This document shows positions 27,854 to 37,140 of a DNA stretch of 64,000 nucleotides, piece by piece. The DNA lies in the NCBI GenBank assembly GCA_009917695.1, contig JAACJG010000006.1:124001-188000 (forward strand), in the 5' to 3' direction. Position 1 is the stretch's first letter. Every line of letters begins with the position of its first letter. Under the pieces are notes generated by a model that was given only the letters and a program-made list of their open reading frames with translations, did no database searches and was not told where the DNA came from. Position numbers and translations under genes: made by a program. The DNA comes from Candidatus Rifleibacterium amylolyticum (GTDB lineage: Bacteria; Muiribacteriota; Ozemobacteria; Ozemobacterales; Ozemobacteraceae).

Positions 27854-28939
27854 ATGGAAATGGCTTCTGAAAACCTGGGTATATCCGAAGGATCTGAAAA
27901 GCAGGAAGTTTCGCCTCTCAAACTCTGGAAAGAGGATAAACAGTGTATTCTGGCTGTCGATGACATGCCGGAGAATATTGAGATAATCCGCAATCTGCTC
28001 GGCCGGGAATACCAGATCAAGGCTGCCACCAAAGGCAGCAAGGCCATCGAGATTGCCCGACGGAAACCCCAGCCGGACCTCATTCTGCTCGATGTCATGA
28101 TGCCAGAAATGAGTGGTTTCGAAGTATGCCGCATTTTGAAAACCGATGCTGACACCGTACAGATCCCGATCATCTTCATCACCGGTAACAACGATTCTAC
28201 CAACGAGTTCGCGGGCTTCGAAATCGGTGCGACCGACTATATCAGCAAGCCTTTTCACCCCGCCGTCATCCGGTCGCGTGTACAAACACATCTGCAATTA
28301 CAAAAAGAAAAGCGCATGGTCGACCAGCTGCTCGAAAACATCTTTCCACGCCGAATAATTCAGGACATCAAATTTCGCGGCTTCAGCAACCCCGAACTTT
28401 TCGACCCGGTAACCCTGATGATAACCGAATTATTGCCACCGACTAACGTTAGTGCGTCAATCGAACAGACTATCGCTGAAATCACCGATCTTTTCACGGT
28501 TCTCGACGGTCTGCTCGTGAGGCGTGGCGCTGAACGTATCAACGCGATTAATTACACTCACATTGCTGCCTGCGGCATTCCGGTAGCAAATATCAATCAC
28601 GCCAGCATAATCATGCAGACGGCGACCGACTTCATGAATTTCTTCAACCTTAGCCAGCAATATTGCAGCAAAGGCTGGCAGGTGCGAATCGGCATACATA
28701 CCGGCAGCGTTATCGGCAGCATTGTTGGCCGCAGGCGCTACAGCTACGACATTTTCGGCGAAGACGTACGAATGGCGTTGCAGACCAAAAACGTAACTCC
28801 GCCCATGAGTCTTCTGGTCACCGAAAACACAATGCAGTCGGTTAAAGATTCATATTCTTTCGCCAGATTTACGCCAGTTCAGATGGATATTCCCGATATA
28901 AGCCTGTACATCTGCTCGAGAGCCCAGAATCAGATATGA
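27854..28939 (+). CDS. response regulator fused to a degenerate class III nucleotide cyclase domain
   Basis: The 361-residue protein has an intact receiver (about residues 33-150) with acidic 'VDDMPEN', phospho-acceptor Asp in 'LILLDVMMPEMSG' and Lys in 'YISKPF'. The C-terminal half (about 175-355) has the shape of a class III adenylate/guanylate cyclase ('WQVRIGIHTGSVIGSIVG', 'YDIFGEDVRMAL'), but the catalytic residues are gone. The first metal Asp position reads 'MITE', the second reads 'NAINYTHIA' instead of a GDA motif, and the transition-state Asn and Arg are replaced ('DVRMALQTKN'). It is probably a regulated binding module, not a cyclase. Its stop overlaps the next start (ATGA), so it opens a three-gene coupled operon with two hybrid kinases. 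Confidence 0.85.
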   Translation: MEMASENLGISEGSEKQEVSPLKLWKEDKQCILAVDDMPENIEIIRNLLGREYQIKAATKGSKAIEIARRKPQPDLILLDVMMPEMSGFEVCRILKTDADTVQIPIIFITGNNDSTNEFAGFEIGATDYISKPFHPAVIRSRVQTHLQLQKEKRMVDQLLENIFPRRIIQDIKFRGFSNPELFDPVTLMITELLPPTNVSASIEQTIAEITDLFTVLDGLLVRRGAERINAINYTHIAACGIPVANINHASIIMQTATDFMNFFNLSQQYCSKGWQVRIGIHTGSVIGSIVGRRRYSYDIFGEDVRMALQTKNVTPPMSLLVTENTMQSVKDSYSFARFTPVQMDIPDISLYICSRAQNQI

Positions 28940-31900
28940 GTCAACAGAATATTACCCCGGCAGACAAAAAACCAGACTTTACCGATCTCTTCGACCTCGA
29001 AGAAATACAAAAGCTTCAGGATGTTATCGCCGAAACTTTTGGCTTTGCCTGTCTGATCACCGCGCCAGACGGCACCCCAATTACCAGACCAAGCCATTTT
29101 TGTTCGCTATGCTCGAAGATTATCCTCGAAACGCCAGTCGGGCGCAAAAATTGTATGATGCTCCGCCCGGCAGAAAACAACTTGCCGACAGATAATACCA
29201 CCATAAAATGCGAAACCTGTGGCAGATGGCACCTGATAGCCTCTATTACTCTGGACGACAGGCCCATCGCGCTATGGAAGGCCGGACAGGTCAGAGACCC
29301 TGAGACCAGCGATGAACAACTGCTGGAATACGCCAGAAAAATAGGGGCTGACCCCGAAGAGTATAAAAAGTGTCTGGCCGATGTTAAGGTAATGTCGCAG
29401 CAGGATCTTATAAAAACCGGTAATTTGATTCTCGAAATTACCAGACTACTTACCAGAAAAGCCGACAGAAATTATCGCCTGCAACAACTTAATGCAAAAA
29501 TCGAAAACGAAAAACTGCTCAACCGCACCCTCGCACTTTGCGACCGTGCGTTCGAGCTGGCGCATGCCGGCTACTGGCATCTCAAATTGGATGATCCTGA
29601 TTATTATATAGCAAATGAACGCTCCGCCGCCATTCTTGGCGAGCCTCCTGCACCAGGCTGGCGCTATTCAATCACTGACTGGCTGGCCAATATCAGGTCG
29701 ATAGATCCCGAAGCTGCCAGCAAAGCACAAAAAAGCCTTGAGGGAGCCATTCACCAGCATGAACAGCGATATGACACAGTTTTTCCATATCGCCGCCCGG
29801 CCGACGGACAAATAGTCTGGATCCGCGCCACCGCTAATCTGATCAGAGACGACGATGGCAATCCGGTAGAATTAGACGGCGTGGCCCAGGATATCACCGA
29901 GCAGGTTCTCAGCGAAAAAGCTCTCAAAGATAGTCAACAGAGACTAGATCTTGCCATCAATGGGGCATGGCTCGGCCTGTGGGACTGGCAGGCAGAACCA
30001 CCTAAGTTTTCCACCAACCAGATCTGGTATGAAATGCTCGGCTATCTGCCGGGAGAACTGGAAAAGATCTATCCCGATGGTTTTCAACGCTGGGCCAAAC
30101 TGGTGCACCCGGATGATTTTCCGCGAGTCTGGAAAGATGCGCAGGATCATCTGGCAGGCATTACTTCTATTTATCGCTCAGAGTTCCGTATGCAGACCAG
30201 GTCTGGTGGCTGGAAATGGATAATGACTACCGGCAAGTGTGTAAAACGCGATGCTGATGGCAAAGGAACCCGTCTGATCGGTTTTCACATTGATATTGAC
30301 GAGCAGAAAAAAACCGAAACCGCTCTGGCCAAAGCAAAGCAAGAGGCCGAAACCGCCGCTCAGATCAAGTCAACTTTTCTCGCCAATATGTCACACGAAA
30401 TACGCACACCGATGAATGCGATTATCGGTATGTCGCAGCTTGCCCTGCAAACTGATCTGACGCAACAACAACGCGGTTACATCGAAAAAGTCAACATTGC
30501 CGCGCAAAACCTGCTTGGCATCATCAACGACGTTCTCGATTTTTCCAAAATTGAAGCCGGCAAAATGCTGATCGATGAAACCAGTTTCTGGCTCGAAGAC
30601 GTGCTGAACAACTTTGCCATAGTCACCAGTCTGAAGGCAGAAGAAAAAGGCATAGAACTGATCTTTGATATCGCTCCTGAAATCCCGGTCGGGCTGATCG
30701 GAGACCCTCTCAGACTCAATCAGGTTCTCACCAATCTTGGCAATAACGCCATAAAGTTTACTGACTCAGGTTTAATTGTCATCGGAATCGAGACCAGCTC
30801 AGTCAGAAACAGCGACTGTGAACTGCATTTCTGGGTCCAGGACACCGGCTCCGGCATCGCTGAATCTGAGCAGAGCAAGCTTTTCTCACCGTTCTCGCAG
30901 CTCGATGGCTCGGCAACGCGGCAGTCGGGTGGCTCCGGCCTCGGTCTTGTGATCTCGAAAAACCTTGTCGAAGGCATGCAGGGCAAAATCTGGCTCGAAA
31001 GCAAGCTGGGCAAGGGTTCCACCTTTCACTTCACCGCCCAGTTCAAGCTGCAACACCGTTACGACAGGCCACGCCCATCGAAGCGACTTCTCGCCGGCAA
31101 ACGTGCTCTGCTGATGGCCATGAATGAGCGCGAACGCCCGATTGTCGAGCGCTACCTCAAACATTACGGCATGTATTTCGACAGTGTCGAATCCTGCCAG
31201 AAGTTGCCAGAAAAGCTGATTTCGCTGGCAACCGAGGGAAAAATTCCCGATGTTTTTATTAACTGCGCTGACACACAGAGTACCGGCTGTATTGAATGTG
31301 CGACGCGAATAAGAAATTCTGAATTCGCAACGGTTCCCATCATAATTGTGGCGGGCGCATATCAGTTGACCAAGCTTCTGCATTCTGCCGAAATGCTGGG
31401 CATCAATCATGTCAGGATATTGGGCAGGCCATTGTTTCCACTTAATTTGCAGACGACTATACTCGAATCTCTCGGTCTGTATTACCAGGCCGGCTCTGCA
31501 CCTGAAGCGGAGCTGAGCGCTGCCGGACCGCTCGCAGCAACGATCGGAGCCAGAATTTTGCTGGTTGAAGATAACGAAATGAATCAGGATCTGGCAATAG
31601 AGCTGCTGACTCAGGCAGGAATGAAGGTCACGCTCGCCAGGAACGGTCAGGAAGCTCTCGACATACTCTCAGCCGGGCAAAAATTTGACGGCGTTCTCAT
31701 GGACTGCCAGATGCCAGTTCTAGATGGCTACAGTGCCACACGGGAACTCAGAAAAATGCCGGGCTTTGAATATCTGCCCGTAATCGCCATGACCGCCAAT
31801 GCAATGCAGGGCGACCGCGAAAAGGCGCTGGATGCAGGAATGAACGATCACATCGCCAAGCCTGTCGAAGTCAGCAATCTGTTCAACACTCTTTCACGCT

Positions 31901-32556
31901 GGATCAGCCCAAGAGAACAACCCGGGAAGGAATTATCAGAAGCGGCACCGGTGAAGCCTGCAGAAGAATTCAGTAAACTTGCCGGCATCGAAACTGAGCG
32001 AGCTATTGCCAATCTGTTGAATAATACTGAGCTGTATATGCGTCTGCTGACAGGCTTTTACAACAGTTACGAAAACTTCACCGAAAAATACCGGGCTTGC
32101 GCCAATCTCGAAGAAGCAACCCGTTACGCCCATTCGTTAAAAAGCGGAGCCGGCAACATTGGCGCAACATCGGTGCAAAGCCTCGCCGAAAAATTGGAAC
32201 AATCATGTAAAAGTGGTGTAGAGTCAGCACAACAGACAGAATTGATCGAAAACGTCGCCAGAGCAATAGATTTCGCACGAAAAGAAATCTCCAGACTGAT
32301 GCCGGAACCGGCTGGCACAGCGATTACTGAAGTGCAGACCGGCGCAGAACAAACCGGATATCACGATATTTTACTGAAGTTGCAGGAACTGCTTGCCGAA
32401 AACGATTCAGAGGCAATCAGCCTGATCGAGCAGAACGAAAGGCTTCTTCAGGAGGCTTTGCCAGAAACTTTCGCAGAACTGGAAGAAGCGATCCGCAGCT
32501 ACGACTTTGACGAAGCTCTTCATCTGCTGCAGTCCATCTTGCGAGAAAAGCCATGA
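28936..32556 (+). CDS. PocR-PAS hybrid histidine kinase with two receivers and HPt
   Basis: The 1206-residue cytoplasmic phosphorelay protein begins with a PocR ligand-binding domain (about 10-180) that has Cys motifs 'CSLC' and 'CETCGRWH'. Two PAS/PAC domains follow (about 200-330 and 335-460), then HisKA with His near residue 486 ('NMSHEIRTPMN') and HATPase ('NLGNNAIKFTDSG', 'GGSGLGLVISKNL'). A receiver-like domain (about 715-850) lacks the phospho-Asp and acidic pocket. A second receiver is intact (Asp near 921, 'VLMDCQMPVLDG'), and an HPt domain has His near 1063 ('YAHSLKSGAGNIG'). In the PocR family, small molecules such as glycols or hydrocarbon derivatives are sensed. The ligand here is unknown. 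The start overlaps the preceding stop and the stop overlaps the next start. Confidence 0.92.
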   Translation: MSQQNITPADKKPDFTDLFDLEEIQKLQDVIAETFGFACLITAPDGTPITRPSHFCSLCSKIILETPVGRKNCMMLRPAENNLPTDNTTIKCETCGRWHLIASITLDDRPIALWKAGQVRDPETSDEQLLEYARKIGADPEEYKKCLADVKVMSQQDLIKTGNLILEITRLLTRKADRNYRLQQLNAKIENEKLLNRTLALCDRAFELAHAGYWHLKLDDPDYYIANERSAAILGEPPAPGWRYSITDWLANIRSIDPEAASKAQKSLEGAIHQHEQRYDTVFPYRRPADGQIVWIRATANLIRDDDGNPVELDGVAQDITEQVLSEKALKDSQQRLDLAINGAWLGLWDWQAEPPKFSTNQIWYEMLGYLPGELEKIYPDGFQRWAKLVHPDDFPRVWKDAQDHLAGITSIYRSEFRMQTRSGGWKWIMTTGKCVKRDADGKGTRLIGFHIDIDEQKKTETALAKAKQEAETAAQIKSTFLANMSHEIRTPMNAIIGMSQLALQTDLTQQQRGYIEKVNIAAQNLLGIINDVLDFSKIEAGKMLIDETSFWLEDVLNNFAIVTSLKAEEKGIELIFDIAPEIPVGLIGDPLRLNQVLTNLGNNAIKFTDSGLIVIGIETSSVRNSDCELHFWVQDTGSGIAESEQSKLFSPFSQLDGSATRQSGGSGLGLVISKNLVEGMQGKIWLESKLGKGSTFHFTAQFKLQHRYDRPRPSKRLLAGKRALLMAMNERERPIVERYLKHYGMYFDSVESCQKLPEKLISLATEGKIPDVFINCADTQSTGCIECATRIRNSEFATVPIIIVAGAYQLTKLLHSAEMLGINHVRILGRPLFPLNLQTTILESLGLYYQAGSAPEAELSAAGPLAATIGARILLVEDNEMNQDLAIELLTQAGMKVTLARNGQEALDILSAGQKFDGVLMDCQMPVLDGYSATRELRKMPGFEYLPVIAMTANAMQGDREKALDAGMNDHIAKPVEVSNLFNTLSRWISPREQPGKELSEAAPVKPAEEFSKLAGIETERAIANLLNNTELYMRLLTGFYNSYENFTEKYRACANLEEATRYAHSLKSGAGNIGATSVQSLAEKLEQSCKSGVESAQQTELIENVARAIDFARKEISRLMPEPAGTAITEVQTGAEQTGYHDILLKLQELLAENDSEAISLIEQNERLLQEALPETFAELEEAIRSYDFDEALHLLQSILREKP

Positions 32557-35500
32557 AAAATCACCTTTCTACCGGACTTTCATTGACCTGGAAACTCTAT
32601 ATTCCCTTCGCGTTCCTTTTTGTCCTGTTTTGCGGCCTCGGTTTTTTCTCTCTCAGACTCATTTATCAGCTCGAAACCATCACCAGTGGCCTGCACAGTG
32701 AAGTGGCAGGATTTGCCAGACTTAACGATCTCCACAGACTGCTGGCAGACCAGCGTTCAATACTTGCCAGTCTGGTTCTAAGCCAGAACCGCGAAGATAT
32801 ACTGAAGGCAGAGCAGCTGCTTGTGCTCAACCGTCATGAGTTTCTCCAGGCCTGCAGTGTTTACGAAAAGTATGTATTCTCATCAGACAACAGTCATCTC
32901 TACGATGATTTCGAGTCACAGGCCGAAAATTATCTTCTCGAAATCGATGTTACGGTTAAGCTGGCGATTCAGGGCAATATGCAGGAAGCACAGGAATATA
33001 TGCGAACTACTGCTGCCTCAGCTTTTCGTGAAGTGCTCGACTCGCTCAATCAGCTGAGAAAAGCCAGCGAGCGCCAGGCCAGAATTGCTCATGAAAGTTC
33101 AGGTCAGGTCTATTATCAGGGTAAGGTAGTGCTGCTTATAGCAATCATAATGGTCAGCATCGGCACCATAATGATTGCCAGATTCATGCGCTTCAGCCTT
33201 TTCGTGCCGATTCTCAACCTGACCCGGGCCATTACCCGCCTGGCCTCGTCTGACTTGAAGGTTGAGATACCCGAACAGAATCGAAATGATGAACTGGGCA
33301 AGATGGCGCATGCGGTTAAAGAACTGCAGAAAACGGCCTGCGCCCAGCAGCAGACCGCATGGGTCAGGTCACAGCTGCAAAAGATCAGTCAGGAAATTCA
33401 GCAGAGCGAAGAAATCAACGAGTTCACTGCTACTCTGCTGCAAAAACTGGCGCCGGCATTGAATGCTCAGGTAGCGGCATTTTACACTTACAATCCGCAT
33501 GAAATCGCCTTTGTGCAGACAGGCGGCTATGCCCTGGCGACTGACAGCAAACAAACCAGATCATTTCGCATAAATGAAGGGTTGATCGGGCAATGCGCTG
33601 CTGATAAAACTATAAAAATCTTTTCCGGCATCCAACATGGCAACCTTGCTATTTCATCAGGCATCGCTGAGGGCATACCGGCACAACTCGTCATGGCACC
33701 TGTCGTCGCCCCGCATGGCGAAGTGCTGGCTGTTCTCGAATTCGCAGCGATTAACCCTCTTGAGAGCCACCACTACGAACTGCTCGCAGAAATACTGCCG
33801 CTGCTGGCCCTTAACCTTCAGATCATCGAGCGCAATCAACACACACGCGCTCTGCTGCAGGAGAGTCAGAAACAGACGATCGAACTCGCAGACCAGGCCA
33901 GGCAGATTTTTATCAGCCAGAAAGAAATTCAGGAACAACGCGACCAGTTGCTCCAAACCAACTCTGAACTTGCACAAAAGAGCGGTGAACTGGAATCAAC
34001 TCTACAGAGACTTGAAGAAGCCACAAGGGTCAAAAATGTCTTTCTCGCCAACATGTCACACGAAATACGCACGCCTATGAATGCAGTCATCGGCATGTCG
34101 CATCTCTGCCTGAAAACCGAACTTACCGACAAACAGAAGGATTACATCGAAAAAATACAGCAGGCCGGCTTTTCGCTGCTGGAAATCATCAACAACATCC
34201 TCGACTTTTCGAAGCTTGGCGATGGTAATATGAAGGTGCGCAACAGCATGTTCAATATCGCCGAACTTATCAGTAAGCAGAGCAACGAATTCTCAATGAA
34301 GGCACGCAACAAAGGCCTTGATTTTACGACGCAGGTCGACAGAGAACTGCCCCTCAACCTTTATGGCGACCAGGCAAGAATAGGTCAGATATTGCATCAG
34401 CTGCTCGCCAATGCCGTAAAATTCACGGAAAAGGGACAGATCAGACTTAACGTAAGTGCTAAGGAACGTAATCTGGAGCAGGTAAAACTGCGTTTTGAGG
34501 TTTATGACACCGGCATCGGTCTCAACGAAACTCAGCTTACCCAGATGTTTCAGCCATTTCAACAGATAGACGATTCATCGACGCGGCAGTTTTCCGGCAC
34601 TGGCATCGGCCTCGCACTGTCAAAGCGTCTTGCTGAAATGCTCGACGGCAAAATAGACGTTACTTCCAGACCAGGCAAGGGCAGCACATTCAGCTTCGAA
34701 GTCTGGTGTCGAATTGCTGAAGCCACTTCGCCCAAAGCCATGACTGTTTCGATCGAAGGCCTGCACGTGCTGGTAGTCGATGACAGTCCGGTAGATCGCC
34801 AGATTCTCAAAGAACAGCTCGATGCCGCCGGAATGCGCGTTGAAGTCTGCGGCAATGGAGCCGAAGCCCTCAACGCAATCATGCGGGTCGATGCCGACGA
34901 TCCGTTCAAAATTGTCTTCATGGACTGGCGCCTGCCGGGTGGCGACGGCGTTGAAATCATCAAGCAGATCGAGACTATGCCGACAAAGTCAGCAAAACCG
35001 GCAATCATCATGGTCACGGCTTTCGAAATCGAAGATGTCAGAGATCAGGCTGAACTTGCTGGCGTTCAGGCCTTTTTGCCCAAGCCGGTCACGCCGTCCA
35101 ATCTCTGGGCATCTCTTGCCAAAGCCTTTGGCTCTCCGGTTCCCGTGCCAGCATCCGACAGCAAAACCGGCGACCCCGCAAAAACTTTACGCGGCATGCG
35201 CATTTTGCTGGTAGAAGACAACGACCTCAATCAACAGATCGCAAGCGAACTGCTGCAATCGGTAGGCATTACGGTCACTGTCGCCGGCAACGGCAAAATG
35301 GCGCTTGAATTGCTCAGATCAGCGCCAGACCCGTTGCCATACGATCTGATTCTCATGGATATCCAGATGCCGGTGATGGACGGACATCAGGCGACACTTG
35401 AACTCAGAAAAGACCAGCGTTTCAAGACAATACCGATAATCGCCCTTACCGCCCATGCGCTCGAAGAAGAAAAAAATCTCTGTTTCGAAGAAGGCATGAA

Positions 35501-36218
35501 TGGGCATATCAGCAAGCCGATCGACCCGCTGCTGCTCTTCAGACTCCTTGCCAACTGGTATAAACAGGATGCTAAATCTGCCGCATCAGCTTCCAACCAG
35601 AAGCCACTGCTTGACAGAAAAACCGGACTGCGCCGGGTTGCCGGCAACCAGCGCCTTTACAGCAATCTGCTGCAAAAATTCTGCGAAGGGCAGGCCAATG
35701 CAATCGCCGCAATACGCCAGGCTCTGCGCGAAAGCGACCGCAGTACGGCCCAGAGAGTTTCGCACACACTGAAAGGAATTGCTGGCAATATCGGCGCTCT
35801 GCCTCTGCAAAACGCTGCGGCGGCCCTTGAAAAGGCAATAAAACTGGACGCTGCAAAAGCTGAATTAGAAGAACTGCTCATCAGTTGCGAAGAAATTTTC
35901 GCCAAAACCGCTGGTGAAATTCAGGACAACAAAGCCACGACGAAACATGGCAAAAGCGAAACTCGAAAACCGCAGCAGGCAGAAGTGTCACCCACTGACA
36001 CGACCAGCAGCGGACGCCTGCTCAAACACCTGCATCACCTGCTGTCACAAAGTGATGGAGAATCAGAAGACTACCTGACTCTGCATGAGACTGCGCTGAC
36101 AAAACTTCTTGGTCAGGAGGCGATTGACAAGCTGCGAGCAGCGCTGAGCGGTTACGATTTTGACCAGGCCCTGCTGCATTTACAGAATGCGGCAACAGCC
36201 AGACAGATAAAGCTTTAG
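32553..36218 (+). CDS. membrane hybrid histidine kinase (HAMP-GAF-HK-REC-REC-HPt)
   Basis: The 1221-residue protein has two membrane helices (about 13-38 and 188-212) flanking a helical extracytoplasmic sensor. HAMP (about 213-265), GAF (about 290-420) and a coiled coil follow, then HisKA with His near 499 ('NMSHEIRTPMNAVIGM') and HATPase ('HQLLANAVKFTEKG', 'FSGTGIGLALSKRL'). Two receivers are complete, with phospho-Asp in 'IVFMDWRLPGGDG' and 'LILMDIQMPVMDG'. The HPt has His in 'RVSHTLKGIAGNIG', and a final helical tail resembles the tail of the preceding kinase ('LLHLQNAAT' against 'LLQSILREKP'). The ATGA overlap with the preceding gene indicates coupling. Two receivers and an HPt allow internal phosphorelay, and the output regulator is not obvious. 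Confidence 0.93.
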   Translation: MKNHLSTGLSLTWKLYIPFAFLFVLFCGLGFFSLRLIYQLETITSGLHSEVAGFARLNDLHRLLADQRSILASLVLSQNREDILKAEQLLVLNRHEFLQACSVYEKYVFSSDNSHLYDDFESQAENYLLEIDVTVKLAIQGNMQEAQEYMRTTAASAFREVLDSLNQLRKASERQARIAHESSGQVYYQGKVVLLIAIIMVSIGTIMIARFMRFSLFVPILNLTRAITRLASSDLKVEIPEQNRNDELGKMAHAVKELQKTACAQQQTAWVRSQLQKISQEIQQSEEINEFTATLLQKLAPALNAQVAAFYTYNPHEIAFVQTGGYALATDSKQTRSFRINEGLIGQCAADKTIKIFSGIQHGNLAISSGIAEGIPAQLVMAPVVAPHGEVLAVLEFAAINPLESHHYELLAEILPLLALNLQIIERNQHTRALLQESQKQTIELADQARQIFISQKEIQEQRDQLLQTNSELAQKSGELESTLQRLEEATRVKNVFLANMSHEIRTPMNAVIGMSHLCLKTELTDKQKDYIEKIQQAGFSLLEIINNILDFSKLGDGNMKVRNSMFNIAELISKQSNEFSMKARNKGLDFTTQVDRELPLNLYGDQARIGQILHQLLANAVKFTEKGQIRLNVSAKERNLEQVKLRFEVYDTGIGLNETQLTQMFQPFQQIDDSSTRQFSGTGIGLALSKRLAEMLDGKIDVTSRPGKGSTFSFEVWCRIAEATSPKAMTVSIEGLHVLVVDDSPVDRQILKEQLDAAGMRVEVCGNGAEALNAIMRVDADDPFKIVFMDWRLPGGDGVEIIKQIETMPTKSAKPAIIMVTAFEIEDVRDQAELAGVQAFLPKPVTPSNLWASLAKAFGSPVPVPASDSKTGDPAKTLRGMRILLVEDNDLNQQIASELLQSVGITVTVAGNGKMALELLRSAPDPLPYDLILMDIQMPVMDGHQATLELRKDQRFKTIPIIALTAHALEEEKNLCFEEGMNGHISKPIDPLLLFRLLANWYKQDAKSAASASNQKPLLDRKTGLRRVAGNQRLYSNLLQKFCEGQANAIAAIRQALRESDRSTAQRVSHTLKGIAGNIGALPLQNAAAALEKAIKLDAAKAELEELLISCEEIFAKTAGEIQDNKATTKHGKSETRKPQQAEVSPTDTTSSGRLLKHLHHLLSQSDGESEDYLTLHETALTKLLGQEAIDKLRAALSGYDFDQALLHLQNAATARQIKL

Positions 36219-36228
36219 CGAGACCGGA

Positions 36229-37140
36229 TCAGAGTGGTGGCAGGTTCTTGCGCAAAATCACCTGGTTGCCATTGCCAAGATAGGTCAGCTCGTCGAAGCT
36301 CAGACGGGCCAGCATTATGCCACGACCATTCGCTGCAAGCAGATTTTCCGGATCGTTGGGGTCGGGAACTTCCTCCCAGTTGAACCCCTCGCCTTCATCG
36401 GTAATCGTCCACTCGCAGCATTCGCCATCCATCTGAAACTGTATCAGAACACTGCGATCGCGATAAGGCGAATCTGCCATGCGTTGTTTAACCAGATTCG
36501 GCCAGACTTCAGAGCTGCTTTCGAGTGCTTCGCTTTTTTCATGATAGGTAATTCCGAGGTTGCCGTGCTCGATAGCATTCATGATGATTTCCAACAAACC
36601 AAGATGAATGTTCAGCCGCTCTGACGGCGGAATACGCCCCTCTGTTTCCTGCATCAGACGATCGACGACACGACTGACTATGGCTGGCTGATTTCCCAGT
36701 TGTAGAGTCAGTTCGCGGTGCAGAATCATGCCAAAAACTTGCCGCTCGACCGAACGTGTGGCAAAAACATCCTGATATTTTTTCAGATTGGCCACGACAT
36801 CCTGCGGCATTACCGGTTTTACCAGAAAATCGTTAGCGCGCAGGCGCAAGGCTTTCAGTGTGTATTCAGCCGTTCCAAATGCCGTGGTCATGACAACTAT
36901 CACGTCGTTAGACTGTTTGCGTATCTTTTCGAGCATTTCCAGCCCGTCCATTACCGGCATCGAAATATCAGAAAAAACCAGATCTGGCTTGAAGTTTTCA
37001 AAAGCCTTCAGGCCATCGGCGCCATTGGCCGCAGCTTCAACCTCGTAGCCTTCATCACGCACCAGTGTTGTCATGAACTGGCGCGAAGCTTCGTCGTCCT
37101 CCACAATCAGTACTCTCATTTTACGCTCTGGCTGAGTCAT
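36229..37140 (-). CDS. response regulator with an RsbW-like anti-sigma/ATPase output domain
   Basis: The 303-residue protein has an N-terminal receiver (acidic 'VEDDEASR', phospho-Asp in 'LVFSDISMPVMDG', Lys in 'FLVKPVMP') and a C-terminal HATPase_c_2 domain like RsbW/SpoIIAB ('LLEIIMNAIEHGNLGI', 'ITDEGEGFNWEEV', 'NGRGIMLARLSFDEL'). In the RsbW family this domain binds a sigma factor or phosphorylates a STAS antagonist, so here phosphorylation may gate a partner switch. AGGGGG lies 8 bases before the ATG at 37140, which I prefer over the GTG and ATG just upstream. Its start lies inside the 3' end of the next gene upstream, so the two are co-expressed. Candidate targets include the STAS protein at 10990-11334. 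Confidence 0.9.
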   Translation of the reverse strand: MTQPERKMRVLIVEDDEASRQFMTTLVRDEGYEVEAAANGADGLKAFENFKPDLVFSDISMPVMDGLEMLEKIRKQSNDVIVVMTTAFGTAEYTLKALRLRANDFLVKPVMPQDVVANLKKYQDVFATRSVERQVFGMILHRELTLQLGNQPAIVSRVVDRLMQETEGRIPPSERLNIHLGLLEIIMNAIEHGNLGITYHEKSEALESSSEVWPNLVKQRMADSPYRDRSVLIQFQMDGECCEWTITDEGEGFNWEEVPDPNDPENLLAANGRGIMLARLSFDELTYLGNGNQVILRKNLPPL

